A stretch of DNA of 64,000 nucleotides from Asanoa ishikariensis (GTDB lineage: Bacteria; Actinomycetota; Actinomycetes; Mycobacteriales; Micromonosporaceae). Position 1 is the first letter of the stretch. Every line of letters starts with the position of its first letter. Where the stretch lies: positions 620,001 through 684,000 of the forward strand of contig NZ_FNQB01000001.1 of the NCBI RefSeq assembly GCF_900107455.1, given 5' to 3'. Below, one piece after another: positions 36,284-45,041 of this stretch. Position numbers and translations under genes: made by a program. The notes below the pieces were generated by a model. That model ran no database searches. It was not told the DNA's origin and saw nothing but the letters and a program-made list of their open reading frames with translations.

Positions 36284-37182
36284 TGGTCGCCGTGGCGGCA
36301 CCGGCCCCGAACAGGGTCCGGGCCTTCATGCGGCTGGTGATGATCGAGCACTCGATCTTCGCTCTGCCGTTCGCCTACGTCGCCGCCCTGGCCGCCATGC
36401 GGCTCGACGGCGGCCGCGTGCAATGGGACACCCTGGTCCTGATCACCATCGCGATGGTCGGGGCCCGGACGGTCGCGATGGCCGCGAACCGGATCATCGA
36501 CCGGCGGATCGACGCGCAGAACCCGCGCACCGCCAAGCGCGAGCTGATCACCGGCGAGGTGTCGCTGCGTACCGCCTGGATCGGCCTGTTGCTGTCCCTG
36601 GTCGTCTTCGAGGGCGCGGCGGCCGCACTCAACCCGCTCTGCCTGGTCCTCTCGCCGATCGCGCTGTTCCTGCTGGTCATCTACTCGTATGCGAAACGCT
36701 TCACCAACTACCCGCAGTTCTTCCTGGCCGCGGCGCAGGCGGTGGCCCCGGTCGGCGCCTGGATCGGCGTGACCGGGCAGTGGTCGTGGCCGGCGTTCGT
36801 GCTGGGCGTCGCGGTCGGCACCTGGATCGGCGGCTTCGACTGCATCTACGCGGTGCAAGACCTGGAGGCCGACCGTCGCATCGGCATCGGCTCGGTCCCG
36901 GTGAAGCACGGCGTACGCGGCGCCCTGATCATCTCGGCGGTGACCCACGTGGTCACGGTCGCGTTCTACATCTGGTTCGGCCTGCTGGCGGACCTGGGCT
37001 GGCTCTGGGGCGCCGGGGTCGCGATCACCACGATCGTCCTGGTCTACGAGCACGCCATCGTGAAGCCCACGGACCTGTCCCGAGTCAACAGGGCTTTCTT
37101 CACCGCGAACGGCGTGATCGGCATCGTCCTGTTCGCCTTCGCCCTCCTGGACCTGGTCGCCCTCCAGGGCCTCGGCGCTTAG
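36283..37182 (+). CDS. mqnP: UbiA-family prenyltransferase of menaquinone synthesis
   Basis: A 299-aa integral membrane prenyltransferase with about eight helices. The two aspartate-rich motifs are NRIIDRRID (near residue 68) and DLEADR (near residue 195); these bind Mg2+ and the polyprenyl diphosphate. Coupled to the UbiD-family gene, it probably attaches the isoprenoid tail to the naphthoate ring in futalosine-type menaquinone synthesis. Its stop overlaps the convergent terpene synthase stop by 4 bp (TTAG). Confidence 0.88.
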   Translation: MVAVAAPAPNRVRAFMRLVMIEHSIFALPFAYVAALAAMRLDGGRVQWDTLVLITIAMVGARTVAMAANRIIDRRIDAQNPRTAKRELITGEVSLRTAWIGLLLSLVVFEGAAAALNPLCLVLSPIALFLLVIYSYAKRFTNYPQFFLAAAQAVAPVGAWIGVTGQWSWPAFVLGVAVGTWIGGFDCIYAVQDLEADRRIGIGSVPVKHGVRGALIISAVTHVVTVAFYIWFGLLADLGWLWGAGVAITTIVLVYEHAIVKPTDLSRVNRAFFTANGVIGIVLFAFALLDLVALQGLGA

Positions 37183-38153
37183 GCCCGACTGCCCACCCAC
37201 TCCTCGACCACGGTGGGCATCGGGTAGCGGGGGGACTCCAGCGACCAGTCGATCGTGCCGCGGACCGAGTCGGCTACGCCCTCGACGTAGCGGCGGACCG
37301 CGGCGTCGATGCGGGTGCCGAAGGCCGGCACTGCCGCGCGTAGCTCGACGAACCGGGTCATCCGCTCCTGCCAGCGGCCGATCACCTCACGGGTGGCGGC
37401 GTCCCGGGCCAGGCCCCGCTCCCGGGCCGTGGCCAGCACCAGGTTGTGTCCCGCCGAAACGTCCTCGTCGCGTTCCAGCGACAGCAGATCGTTGAACCAG
37501 GAGAGCAGGTCGTTGCCGGCCGCGCTGATCTCGCGTAGGACCGGGTGGTGGTAGACCGCCTCCGGGATCCGCATCCGTCCCGCGCCGGCGAACTCGATCA
37601 GGGCGTACGACACGTAGGCCGCCGAGGTGGCCCGGCGGAGCTGGATGTATTCCACGATGCCGGGGCGGCGGCCGACCCACTTGTTGCTGGCCTCGACCAG
37701 GATGCCGTCGAGGTGGTGGCGCAGCGCGTCGTTGATGCGGTCGACCGACATCTCGGAGAGGTCGCCGGTGATCGCCCGCCACGAGTCGAGCAGCATCGCC
37801 CGCATCGGTTCGCTCAGCCCGGGTGCCGGCTGCCGGCCGTCGCTGTCGATGGTGGCGAAGACCCCGTCGACGGTGGCGCGGACCTGGTGCAGCGGCGGTG
37901 CGGCGTCGCCGTCGACGGTGTCGTCGAGTAGGAAGAACCAGGTGAACAGCGCCGTCACCAGGCGCAGGTCGGTCTCGTCGGCGTCCGGGTAAAGGCGGCC
38001 GGCGTAGCGGGCGAAGCCGCTGCGGCGCAGCCGCTCGGCGGTCTCGGCCGCGATGCCCCGTTCGGTCATCCAACCGGTCAACCAGTTCTGCGCGGCGTCG
38101 GCGTGCGGAGAGATCCGCGGCGGGATGGGGCAGAACAGACCGGGCGTCACCAT
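37179..38153 (-). CDS. Class I terpene synthase
   Basis: A 324-aa alpha-domain terpene cyclase. The metal-binding motifs are DDTVD at about 77-81 (FFLLDDTVDGD) and NDLLSLERDE (NSE triad with Asp at the last position), and the C-terminal WSLESPRYPMP is the RY-type ending. It should ionise a prenyl diphosphate, probably C15, and cyclise it; the product cannot be predicted. ATG 38153 follows GGGAGG; a longer frame to 38201 is less likely. It lies on the opposite strand between the prenyltransferase and ubiX genes, and no P450 or other tailoring gene adjoins it. Confidence 0.9.
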   Translation of the reverse strand: MVTPGLFCPIPPRISPHADAAQNWLTGWMTERGIAAETAERLRRSGFARYAGRLYPDADETDLRLVTALFTWFFLLDDTVDGDAAPPLHQVRATVDGVFATIDSDGRQPAPGLSEPMRAMLLDSWRAITGDLSEMSVDRINDALRHHLDGILVEASNKWVGRRPGIVEYIQLRRATSAAYVSYALIEFAGAGRMRIPEAVYHHPVLREISAAGNDLLSWFNDLLSLERDEDVSAGHNLVLATARERGLARDAATREVIGRWQERMTRFVELRAAVPAFGTRIDAAVRRYVEGVADSVRGTIDWSLESPRYPMPTVVEEWVGSRA

Positions 38154-38213
38154 GGGCAGCGGCCTCCCGAGGGCGGGCCGGGTGGGGCACGCCCGGCTCA
38201 TAGGCTTGACCGT

Positions 38214-38873
38214 ATGCGAACGCCGTGGGTGGTAGGGGTCTCGGGAGCATCTGGTACGCCATATGCGGCTTCGGTGCTGCGCGGGTTGATCGATGCCGGG
38301 GAGCCGGTCGATCTCGTCGTGTCCCGGGCCGCTCGGCTGACGATCCTCGACGAGACGGGGTCACCGCTGCGCGACGGGCACTGGAAGGACGACCTGGCCC
38401 GCTGGCTCGGCCGCGACCTGGGCGGAGCCGACCTATTGTTCTGGCCTGCCGGCGACCTCGCGGCCGGGCCGAGCAGCGGCTCGTACCCGGTGCGCGGCAT
38501 GGTGGTGGTTCCGGCCAGCACGGCGGCCTGCGCCGGCATCGCCCTGGGCCTGTCCAAGGACCTGCTTCAGCGGGCGGCGGAGGTCAACCTCAAGGAGCGG
38601 CGCCCGACGGTGCTGGTGCCCCGGGAGACCCCCGTGACCCGCAGTCACCTGCTGCACCTGCTGGAACTCGACGCCGCCGGCGCGGTCGTGCTGCCGGCGA
38701 GCCCGGGTTTCTACGGTGCGGGTGCGACGGCGACGGCGGCCCAGTTGGTCGACTTCGTGGCTGGCAAGATCCTCGACGCTATCGGCGTCGCACATGATCT
38801 TTCGCCACGCTGGACCGGCGTCATCGGCGGTACGTCCGGGAACCCGCCCAGCGGGCCCCAGACGGACGCTTGA
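38214..38873 (+). CDS. ubiX: Flavin prenyltransferase UbiX
   Basis: A 219-aa flavoprotein that joins dimethylallyl phosphate to FMN, giving the cofactor of UbiD enzymes. The N-terminal GVSGASGTPYA binds FMN phosphate, and GLSKDLLQRAAEVNLKERR and VPRETP carry the usual active-site residues. ATG 38214 has TAGGCT (38201-38206) seven nt upstream, a leaderless promoter, and is divergent from the terpene synthase (60 bp between starts). It serves the UbiD-family enzyme at 34826. The stop is 4 bp from that of the convergent bldC-like gene. Confidence 0.93.
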   Translation: MRTPWVVGVSGASGTPYAASVLRGLIDAGEPVDLVVSRAARLTILDETGSPLRDGHWKDDLARWLGRDLGGADLLFWPAGDLAAGPSSGSYPVRGMVVVPASTAACAGIALGLSKDLLQRAAEVNLKERRPTVLVPRETPVTRSHLLHLLELDAAGAVVLPASPGFYGAGATATAAQLVDFVAGKILDAIGVAHDLSPRWTGVIGGTSGNPPSGPQTDA

Positions 38874-38877
38874 GCCG

Positions 38878-39147
38878 TCAGTGCAGGCCGGCGTTCGTCG
38901 GCCCGTGGTTGCCGCTCTGTGGCGGCCCTGAGTTCGGCGAACGGTTCGCGCCGTCATCGAGGTCGTCGAGTACGCCTTCGCCCTCGAGCAAGGCACGTAC
39001 CTCGGACTCCCGGAAGCGTCGGTGTCCACCTGGTGTCCGGATGCTCCCAATTCGGCCCGCCGCAGCCCATCGCGTCACGGTCTTGGGGTCGACCCGGAAG
39101 AGCGCAGCCACCTCGCCCGGCGTCAGCAGACGGTCTCCAGTGTCCAC
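38878..39147 (-). CDS. bldC: BldC-family developmental regulator
   Basis: An 89-aa MerR-like DNA-binding protein. Residues about 6-60 (LLTPGEVAALFRVDPKTVTRWAAAGRIGSIRTPGGHRRFRE) match the winged helix-turn-helix of Streptomyces BldC closely. BldC binds direct repeats cooperatively and delays entry into development. The C-terminal 30 residues (Asp/Gly/Pro/Asn-rich) are longer than in BldC and look disordered. GTG 39147 follows GAGGAGGGG. A 12-bp inverted repeat lies in its upstream region. Confidence 0.9.
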   Translation of the reverse strand: MDTGDRLLTPGEVAALFRVDPKTVTRWAAAGRIGSIRTPGGHRRFRESEVRALLEGEGVLDDLDDGANRSPNSGPPQSGNHGPTNAGLH

Positions 39148-39167
39148 GGTCCCCTCCTCGCGTCAGC

Positions 39168-39223
39168 GAAAGCCTCTCGAACTGGTCTCAGATGTGCGCC
39201 CCGGCAGTGCGCGAGAGGCTTTC
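39168..39223. promoter_or_regulatory. 12-bp inverted repeat upstream of bldC
   Basis: GAAAGCCTCTCG (39168-39179) and CGAGAGGCTTTC (39212-39223) are perfect complements with a 32-nt loop, 21-76 nt upstream of the bldC start. In the bldC transcript they could form a leader hairpin; as DNA they could be a split operator. The lrp gene begins 172 bp further on in the other direction. Confidence 0.55.
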
Positions 39224-39394
39224 ATAGGGACGTACGGCCATTAGAGCACCGTGAGAGTGCACTGTCCTGGAATCGGGGAAAACGCACTATGTGGGAAGAT
39301 CCTCGGTAAAATTGCGAGCCGTACTCTCCTTTGACCATGTTTCACGCGGACCGGCGAATCGTCCACTCCCGGCCCCGGTTAGGGTCTACAGGAC

Positions 39395-39853
39395 GTGGAT
39401 GCCATCGACCTGCGACTCGTGGAGTTGTTGCGTACCAACGCCCGGCTGTCCTTCGCCGAACTGGCCAGACAGGTCGGCCTCTCGGCACCGGCGGTGCACG
39501 AGCGGGTCGGAAAGCTCGAATCGTCCGGTGTGGTGCGTGGCTACCGGGCCGACATCGACCCCGAGGCGATCGGGCTCGGCGTGACCGCGCTGATCAGCGT
39601 CGTCGAGGAGTCGACCACCGACGCCGACGACCTCCAGGAGCTCCTTCGCGAGTTGCCCGAGATCGAGACCTGCTACTTCATGGCCGGCGTCGAGTCGTTC
39701 CTGCTGACGGTGCGGGTGGGCACGATCGCCGAGCTCGAGCGCCTGATCGTGCGGCTGAACCGGACACCCGGGGTGGCTTCGACGCGTACCGCGATCGCCC
39801 TGTCGGCCAAGTGGGAGAACCGCCCGCGTCCGTTGTCGCCACACTCGGATTAG
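39395..39853 (+). CDS. Lrp/AsnC-family regulator
   Basis: A 152-aa protein with an N-terminal helix-turn-helix (about 1-60: LRTNARLSFAELARQVGLSAPAVHERVGKLE) and a C-terminal RAM effector domain (about 65-140). It ends 9 bp before a Cds1-like cysteine desulfhydrase gene, so it may sense cysteine or another amino acid and control that gene. From memory an AsnC-family gene also lies between ubiX and mqnE in Streptomyces. GTG 39395 has TAGGGT (39380-39385) nine nt upstream, so the leader is very short. Confidence 0.88.
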   Translation: MDAIDLRLVELLRTNARLSFAELARQVGLSAPAVHERVGKLESSGVVRGYRADIDPEAIGLGVTALISVVEESTTDADDLQELLRELPEIETCYFMAGVESFLLTVRVGTIAELERLIVRLNRTPGVASTRTAIALSAKWENRPRPLSPHSD

Positions 39854-39862
39854 CCTGCACCC

Positions 39863-40954
39863 ATGGAACAGCTCGACCGATGTGACGCCGCTGATCGGGC
39901 GTGGGTGACCGAAGCGGTCGGCGCGGTCGAAGCCGACGCGAACCGTTCCGCCGACACCCACCTGCTGCCTTTCCCGCTGCCGCGGGAGTGGGGGGTCGAC
40001 CTCTACCTCAAGGACGAGTCGGTGCACCCGACCGGCTCGCTCAAGCACCGCCTGGCCCGCTCGCTGTTCCTCTACGGGCTCTGCAACGGCTGGATCGGCC
40101 CGCGCACCACCGTCGTCGAGGCGTCGTCCGGGTCGACGGCGGTCTCCGAGGCCTACTTCGCCCGGATGCTCGACCTGCCGTTCATCGCGGTGATGCCGGC
40201 GTCGACCTCGGCCGAGAAGATCGCGTTGATCGAGTTCCAGGGCGGCAAGTGCCATCTGGTCGACGACCCGTCCACGGCGGTCGACACCGCCCGTCGGCTC
40301 GCCGCCGACCTCCGCGGCCACTTCATGGACCAGTTCACGTACGCCGAGCGGGCCACCGACTGGCGTGGCAACAACAACATCGCCGAGTCGATCTTCAACC
40401 AGATGTCCCGTGAGCGGCACCCGCTGCCGGCCTGGGTGGTGGTCGGCGCGGGCACCGGCGGCACCAGCGCGACGATCGGCCGGTACGTCCGGTATCAGCG
40501 GTATCCCACCAAGATCTGCGTGGTCGACCCCGAGAACTCGGCCTTCTATCCCGCGTACGCCGCCGGCGACTGGTCGGTCAGCACCGGCCGCGGGTCGCGG
40601 ATCGAGGGCATCGGCCGCCCGGTCGTCGAGGCCTCGTTCCAGCCACACGTCGTCGACCGGATGTTCGAGGTGCCGGACGCGGCGTCGCTGGCCGCGATGC
40701 GGGCGGCCTCCGCGGTGCTCGGCCGCCGCGTCGGAGGCTCCACGGGTACGAACCTGTGGGGCGCTTTCGCCCTGATCGCGGAGATGCGCGCGGCCGGTGT
40801 ACCCGGCTCGGTGGTGACGCTGCTCTGTGACGGCGGCGAACGCTACGCCGACACCTACTACGCCGACGAATGGGTGGCCGCGGCCGGCCTCGACCTGGCA
40901 CCGCACCTGCGGGTGCTGGAGAGCTTCCTGGCCTCCGGGCAGTGGCGGGGTTAA
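39863..40954 (+). CDS. Cds1-like PLP-dependent cysteine desulfhydrase
   Basis: A 363-aa fold-type II PLP enzyme related to cysteine synthase. The Schiff-base Lys is in [10 protein letters not shown], with [12 protein letters not shown] as substrate loop and [14 protein letters not shown] as phosphate loop. It resembles Mycobacterium tuberculosis Cds1 (Rv3684), which degrades cysteine to pyruvate, sulfide and ammonia, more than CysK; a lyase of another beta-substituted amino acid is possible. ATG 39863 has TAGCCT (39851-39856) six nt upstream, overlapping the lrp stop. The 3' end overlaps the next convergent gene by 4 bp. Confidence 0.82.
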   Translation: MEQLDRCDAADRAWVTEAVGAVEADANRSADTHLLPFPLPREWGVDLYLKDESVHPTGSLKHRLARSLFLYGLCNGWIGPRTTVVEASSGSTAVSEAYFARMLDLPFIAVMPASTSAEKIALIEFQGGKCHLVDDPSTAVDTARRLAADLRGHFMDQFTYAERATDWRGNNNIAESIFNQMSRERHPLPAWVVVGAGTGGTSATIGRYVRYQRYPTKICVVDPENSAFYPAYAAGDWSVSTGRGSRIEGIGRPVVEASFQPHVVDRMFEVPDAASLAAMRAASAVLGRRVGGSTGTNLWGAFALIAEMRAAGVPGSVVTLLCDGGERYADTYYADEWVAAAGLDLAPHLRVLESFLASGQWRG

Positions 40955-41571
40955 CCCCGCTTGGCCAGCCCCGGGTAGTCGACCACGAAGCCGGCGTCGT
41001 CGACCGTGAGGTCAGCGCGGAAGCTGTCGCTCTCGTAGCGGATCCGTTTGCCACCCAGCGGCGTGTACGTGTGCTCGCCCGCGACGATCTCCAGGCTGGG
41101 CAGCAGGACCCACGCGGTCACCACGGTGTGGGGCCGGTCGGGCGCGGCGTTGAGCAGACCCAGCCGGCGGATCACCAAGGTGTTGGTCAGCGGTGAGCCA
41201 CCCAGGTCGACGTCGAGCGCGCGCTCCAGCCGGGAGGCGTCATCGATGCCGGGGATGCCGACCCGCCGTTGACCGGCGGCGACCAGCGCCGCGTCCAGAT
41301 CACCCTGCTCGCCGGTGGTGGCCCGCCAGCGGCCGGTGGCCCGCTGCAACCGGACCGTCCGCATCCAGCCGGCACCCTCGACGCTGACGTCCAGCCGGGC
41401 TGTCTGCCAGTTCTCGTCGACGATCAGCTCGTAGCGGGCCAGGAAAGGGATGGGGTCGACCGCCTGCTGGGTGCCGCGCGCGACCAGCCCGCGCCGATCG
41501 TCGAAGACGACGGTTTCGGCGCCGGGCAGGTCGGTGCGAGTCCACAGCAGAACCTTCGGCAACGTGGCCAT
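40951..41571 (-). CDS. Putative glycolipid-binding protein
   Basis: A 206-aa soluble protein matching the actinobacterial/proteobacterial family called putative glycolipid-binding (PF06475 type). Landmarks are [20 protein letters not shown], the central GIPGIDD and the ending [27 protein letters not shown]. No signal peptide. ATG 41571 has TAACGT (complement of 41578-41583) six nt upstream, a leaderless promoter. The biological role is poorly known. Confidence 0.75.
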   Translation of the reverse strand: MATLPKVLLWTRTDLPGAETVVFDDRRGLVARGTQQAVDPIPFLARYELIVDENWQTARLDVSVEGAGWMRTVRLQRATGRWRATTGEQGDLDAALVAAGQRRVGIPGIDDASRLERALDVDLGGSPLTNTLVIRRLGLLNAAPDRPHTVVTAWVLLPSLEIVAGEHTYTPLGGKRIRYESDSFRADLTVDDAGFVVDYPGLAKRG

Positions 41572-41599
41572 GCGATCACGTTACCGAAGGTCCGGCGAT

Positions 41600-42976
41600 C
41601 TAGTGGGTACGGCGCGGGCCGCTGCGCGGACCGCTGCGGGGTCCGCGGAAGCCGTGGCGGTCGCTGCCGCCACCGTGCCGCTCGCCGTTCGGGCGCTGCG
41701 GCCGACGCGGCTCGAGGTCCGGCTTCACCGGGACGCCACTGGGCTCCCGTGCGCCGGTCAGCTCGGCCAGCGCGGCGTCACCGGAGCGGACCCGGGTCTC
41801 GGCGGGCTCGACGCCCGCCTTGCCGAGCATGGCCAGGGTGCTGCGGCGCTGCTTGGGCAGCACCAGCGTGGCCACCGAGCCGGACTCGCCGGCCCGGGCG
41901 GTGCGCCCGGCACGGTGCAGGTAGTCCTTGGCGTCGCGCGGCGGGTCGATGTGCACGACCAGCGTGACCCCGTCGACGTGGATGCCGCGAGCGGCGACGT
42001 CGGTGGCCACCAGCACGGTGGTCCGACCCTCTTTGAACTCGGCGAGGGTGCGGGTGCGGGCCCGCTGGGTCTTGCCGCCGTGCAGGCCGCCGGCCCGGAC
42101 ACCGACCGCCGCGAGCTGCTCGACCAGCCGGTCGACGCCCATCTGGGTGCGGGCGAACATCATCGTGCGGCCGTCCCGAGCGGCGATCGACGCCGCGACC
42201 TGGAACTTGTCGTGCGGCGGGATCAGCAGCAGGTGGTGATCCATCGTCGTGACGGAGGCGGAGGCCGGCTCGGTCGAGTGCGTGACCGGGTCGGTCATGA
42301 ACCGCTTGACCAGCGAGTCGACGTCGTTGTCCAGGGTCGCCGAGAAGAGCAGCCGCTGGGAGCCGGCCGGCGTCTTGGCGAGGAGCTCGGTGACCTCGGG
42401 CAGGAAGCCCAGGTCGGCCATCTGGTCGGCCTCGTCGAGGACCGTGACCTCGATGTCGTCGAGCGAGCAGATGCCGCGGTTGATCAGGTCGCCGAGGCGG
42501 CCCGGGGTCGCGACGATGACCTCGACGCCGCGCTGCAACGCGTCGATCTGACGGTCGTACGGCACGCCGCCGACCGCGGTCTTGAGGAAGACGCCGAGCG
42601 CCTTGCCCAGCGGCAGGAGTGCGTCGTTGACCTGCATGGCCAGCTCGCGGGTGGGCACCAGGACCAGTGCGCGCGGGTGCTTGGGCCGAGCCCGCTCGCC
42701 GCGGGCGACCCGGGCCAGCACCGGCAGGCCGAAGGCGAGCGTCTTGCCGGAGCCGGTCTGGCCGCGGCCGAGCACGTCCTTGCCGGCCAGCGCGTCCGGG
42801 ACGGTGGCCTTCTGGATCTCGAACGGGGTGACAATGCCTTCCCGGGCCAGGGCCCGGACCAACTTCTGCGGCAGGCCGAGCGCCGCGAAGCCTTCTTCGG
42901 CTGTTTCAGTGCCCTCGGGCGCGGCAGACGGGTCAAAGATGGACGGAAACGTGCTGGCGTCAGCAAACGCGGTCAA
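41600..42976 (-). CDS. DEAD-box RNA helicase
   Basis: A 458-aa ATP-dependent RNA helicase. It has the Q motif (FEIQKATVPDAL), Walker A GQTGSGKT, PTRELA, TPGR, DEAD (VLDEADQM), SAT (LFSATL), and in domain 2 VATDVAARGIHVDGV and HRAGRTAR. The C-terminal 70 residues are Arg/Gly/Pro-rich (GPRSGPRSGPRR), typical of RNA-binding tails. It probably acts in ribosome assembly, cold adaptation or RNA decay. The TTG start at 42976 is preceded by GAGAGG. Confidence 0.92.
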   Translation of the reverse strand: MTAFADASTFPSIFDPSAAPEGTETAEEGFAALGLPQKLVRALAREGIVTPFEIQKATVPDALAGKDVLGRGQTGSGKTLAFGLPVLARVARGERARPKHPRALVLVPTRELAMQVNDALLPLGKALGVFLKTAVGGVPYDRQIDALQRGVEVIVATPGRLGDLINRGICSLDDIEVTVLDEADQMADLGFLPEVTELLAKTPAGSQRLLFSATLDNDVDSLVKRFMTDPVTHSTEPASASVTTMDHHLLLIPPHDKFQVAASIAARDGRTMMFARTQMGVDRLVEQLAAVGVRAGGLHGGKTQRARTRTLAEFKEGRTTVLVATDVAARGIHVDGVTLVVHIDPPRDAKDYLHRAGRTARAGESGSVATLVLPKQRRSTLAMLGKAGVEPAETRVRSGDAALAELTGAREPSGVPVKPDLEPRRPQRPNGERHGGGSDRHGFRGPRSGPRSGPRRTH

Positions 42977-43157
42977 GTGGGGCCTCTCGTGGGCGGGCCA
43001 TCTCGCGCGTCAACATCAAAAGTTCAGGGTGCACGCTTCGCAAGATCGCCCATGGGGCGCGGAAACGCGCCGGTCTATGAACTTGACGAGTGTACGGTGC
43101 GTGGCCGCCTGACGTCATATCGAGGCGGCTACCCGTGTGCGGCATCACGCCCGCGAG

Positions 43158-44936
43158 TTACCCGAGGAACCCCGTGATCGAGTTGCTGACGAACAGGACG
43201 ACGAGCACCCCGATGCCGATCAGCACGCCGAGGCCCACCGCGAGGAACAGGCCGACCTTGGCGTAGCTGCGCTTGGCCGGGGCCGGCTCGGACCGCCCCT
43301 GGGCCAGGATGTGGCCGGTCAGCGAGCCGGAGTTGTCCAGCGTCGCGGCGGGATAGGCCGTCGTCATCTGCGCCGGCGGCTCGTCCGACTGGCCGTAGAG
43401 CCGGCCGGGCCGCTGACCCTGCGCCCACCGGTGGTAGTCGGCCGCCGCCGGTGAGGTGCCCGGCGCGGTCGGGTTGATCGACTCAGGCCAACTCGGCAGC
43501 GCCGGGGCAGGTGTCGTCGACGCGGCCGCAGCGGTCACCGGTGGCGGTGGGAACGGCGGGGCGGGTGACGGGCCCGGTGGCGGACCGGGTGGCGGCACCG
43601 GCGGGCCCGGGGGAGTCGGCGGCTGCGGCTCGGGCACAGGTGGGACCGGCGAGGGCGGCGGCTGCGGCACCGGAGACGGCGGCACCGGCGGTGGGCCGGG
43701 CGGTGTCGGGCCTGGGCCGGGCGCCGGGCTCGGTGTCGGGCCGGGCGCCGGGCTCGGTGTCGGGCCGGGCGCCGGGAACGGCGACGGCGCCGGCTCGGGG
43801 CCGGGGAACGGCGGCTGCGGGCGCAGCGGCGGCTCAGGCGTCGGCTCCGGAGGCGGGGTGGGCCGCCGACCGGGCACGGGGCGATCGGGACCCGGTCCAG
43901 GCTCCGGCTCGGCGGGTTTCGGCTCGTCCGGCGCCGGTTCTGGCTGGTCAGGCCGCGGCTCGTCCGGTCGAGGGCGGTCCGGCTCAGGTTCCGGGTCGGG
44001 TTCGGCCGGGCCGGAACCGGATTTCGGAGCACCACCCCCCAGGTCGGCCTCGCCGGCCCGGTAGACCCGGGCACTGCCGCTGCTGACGGACGGCACTCCG
44101 TAAGGAAGGTCCGCGGCGGACGGCCTCCGGGCGCCCGGCACGGTGACGCGCGCCTTGACGACCCCGGCCGGCTTGGCCGCTTCGACCGGTTGGCCGACCG
44201 CTTCGCCGGCCGCCAGCGGCGCGGCCGCGGGCGGCGTGCTGGCCGACCAGCCGGAGCGCTGTGCGGGAATCGCGGACGCGGCCGGGTCGCCCTCGGTCGC
44301 GACCGGCTCGACCCCGGGCAGCGAGTAGCCCGGTGCGGCCGGGGTGGCGCTGGGGCCGGCGGCCGGCTCGGGCCGGACGTAGCCGGGCGACTCCTGCTCC
44401 GCCTTGTTGAACGGCACCGCGAAGCCGGACCACGGCGACTCGTCGGCGACCGGGACCTTGGGCACCCGCCGGTCCAGCGGCGGCACCGGCCCCTTGGCCG
44501 CCACCGGTGTGATCGGGGCGGCCCTGGTCGGGAGCGGTGCCTCGGCGGGCGCGGCGCTCTCGCCGGCCCGGTAGGTGCCGGGCACCGAAGGCGCGGCGAC
44601 GTGCTCCGCGTCCGGCGCCGTGCTGGTGCGCACCGACGCCCGCCCGACGGCGGAGGTCGTCGTGGCACCGGCCGGCGCCGTCGGGATGTGCGAGATCTCC
44701 GAAACGGGCGTCGGCCGCGTCCAACCGGGCGCGGGGTCGGGCCAGAGCGCACCGCCGTCGGCCGGCGGCGGTGGCGGCTCGTACGCCTCCGGTAGCTCTT
44801 CTTCCCCAGCCGACTTGGGCAGCACCGTGCCCACCGGTGGTGGCGCGGGCAGCGGCGGCAGATCGGCGGCCAGGCCGCTAGGCGGCGCTGACTCGTCGAT
44901 CTGTGCGTCGTTGGACTGCTGCGGCTTCTCGTCCAT
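43158..44936 (-). CDS. Proline-rich single-pass membrane protein
   Basis: A 592-aa protein with a long disordered N-terminal region and a single transmembrane helix near the C-terminus (about 565-586). Pro exceeds 20% overall and dominates about 300-470, where PSPAPGPT units repeat. Only a few residues follow the helix, so most of the protein faces one side, probably the cytoplasm. The ATG follows GGGAGG. It sits between the helicase and the NlpC/P60 hydrolase on the same strand; a link to cell-wall growth is a guess. No recognised domain. Confidence 0.7.
   Translation of the reverse strand: MDEKPQQSNDAQIDESAPPSGLAADLPPLPAPPPVGTVLPKSAGEEELPEAYEPPPPPADGGALWPDPAPGWTRPTPVSEISHIPTAPAGATTTSAVGRASVRTSTAPDAEHVAAPSVPGTYRAGESAAPAEAPLPTRAAPITPVAAKGPVPPLDRRVPKVPVADESPWSGFAVPFNKAEQESPGYVRPEPAAGPSATPAAPGYSLPGVEPVATEGDPAASAIPAQRSGWSASTPPAAAPLAAGEAVGQPVEAAKPAGVVKARVTVPGARRPSAADLPYGVPSVSSGSARVYRAGEADLGGGAPKSGSGPAEPDPEPEPDRPRPDEPRPDQPEPAPDEPKPAEPEPGPGPDRPVPGRRPTPPPEPTPEPPLRPQPPFPGPEPAPSPFPAPGPTPSPAPGPTPSPAPGPGPTPPGPPPVPPSPVPQPPPSPVPPVPEPQPPTPPGPPVPPPGPPPGPSPAPPFPPPPVTAAAASTTPAPALPSWPESINPTAPGTSPAAADYHRWAQGQRPGRLYGQSDEPPAQMTTAYPAATLDNSGSLTGHILAQGRSEPAPAKRSYAKVGLFLAVGLGVLIGIGVLVVLFVSNSITGFLG
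43717..43776 (-). repeat. 24-bp perfect tandem repeat (2.5 copies)
   Basis: Two identical 24-bp units at 43717-43740 and 43741-43764 and half a third one encode the PSPAPGPT repeat of the proline-rich protein. Identity at third codon positions points to recent slippage or duplication. Confidence 0.8.
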
Positions 44937-45041
44937 CGCTGCCTCCCTGCCCGCCGCCGGACGCGCGCGTGTACGCCCGGCGCGGCGTGCCAATGTCACA
45001 TCGTGGCACAACCGCACACCCCGGCATGCCGGGAAGTGGCC

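Noticed and set aside
39863-40954. Cysteine synthase CysK
   Set aside because: The length (363 aa) and motifs [10 protein letters not shown] and [12 protein letters not shown] fit the Cds1-like desulfhydrase group better; the upstream Lrp gene also suggests catabolism.
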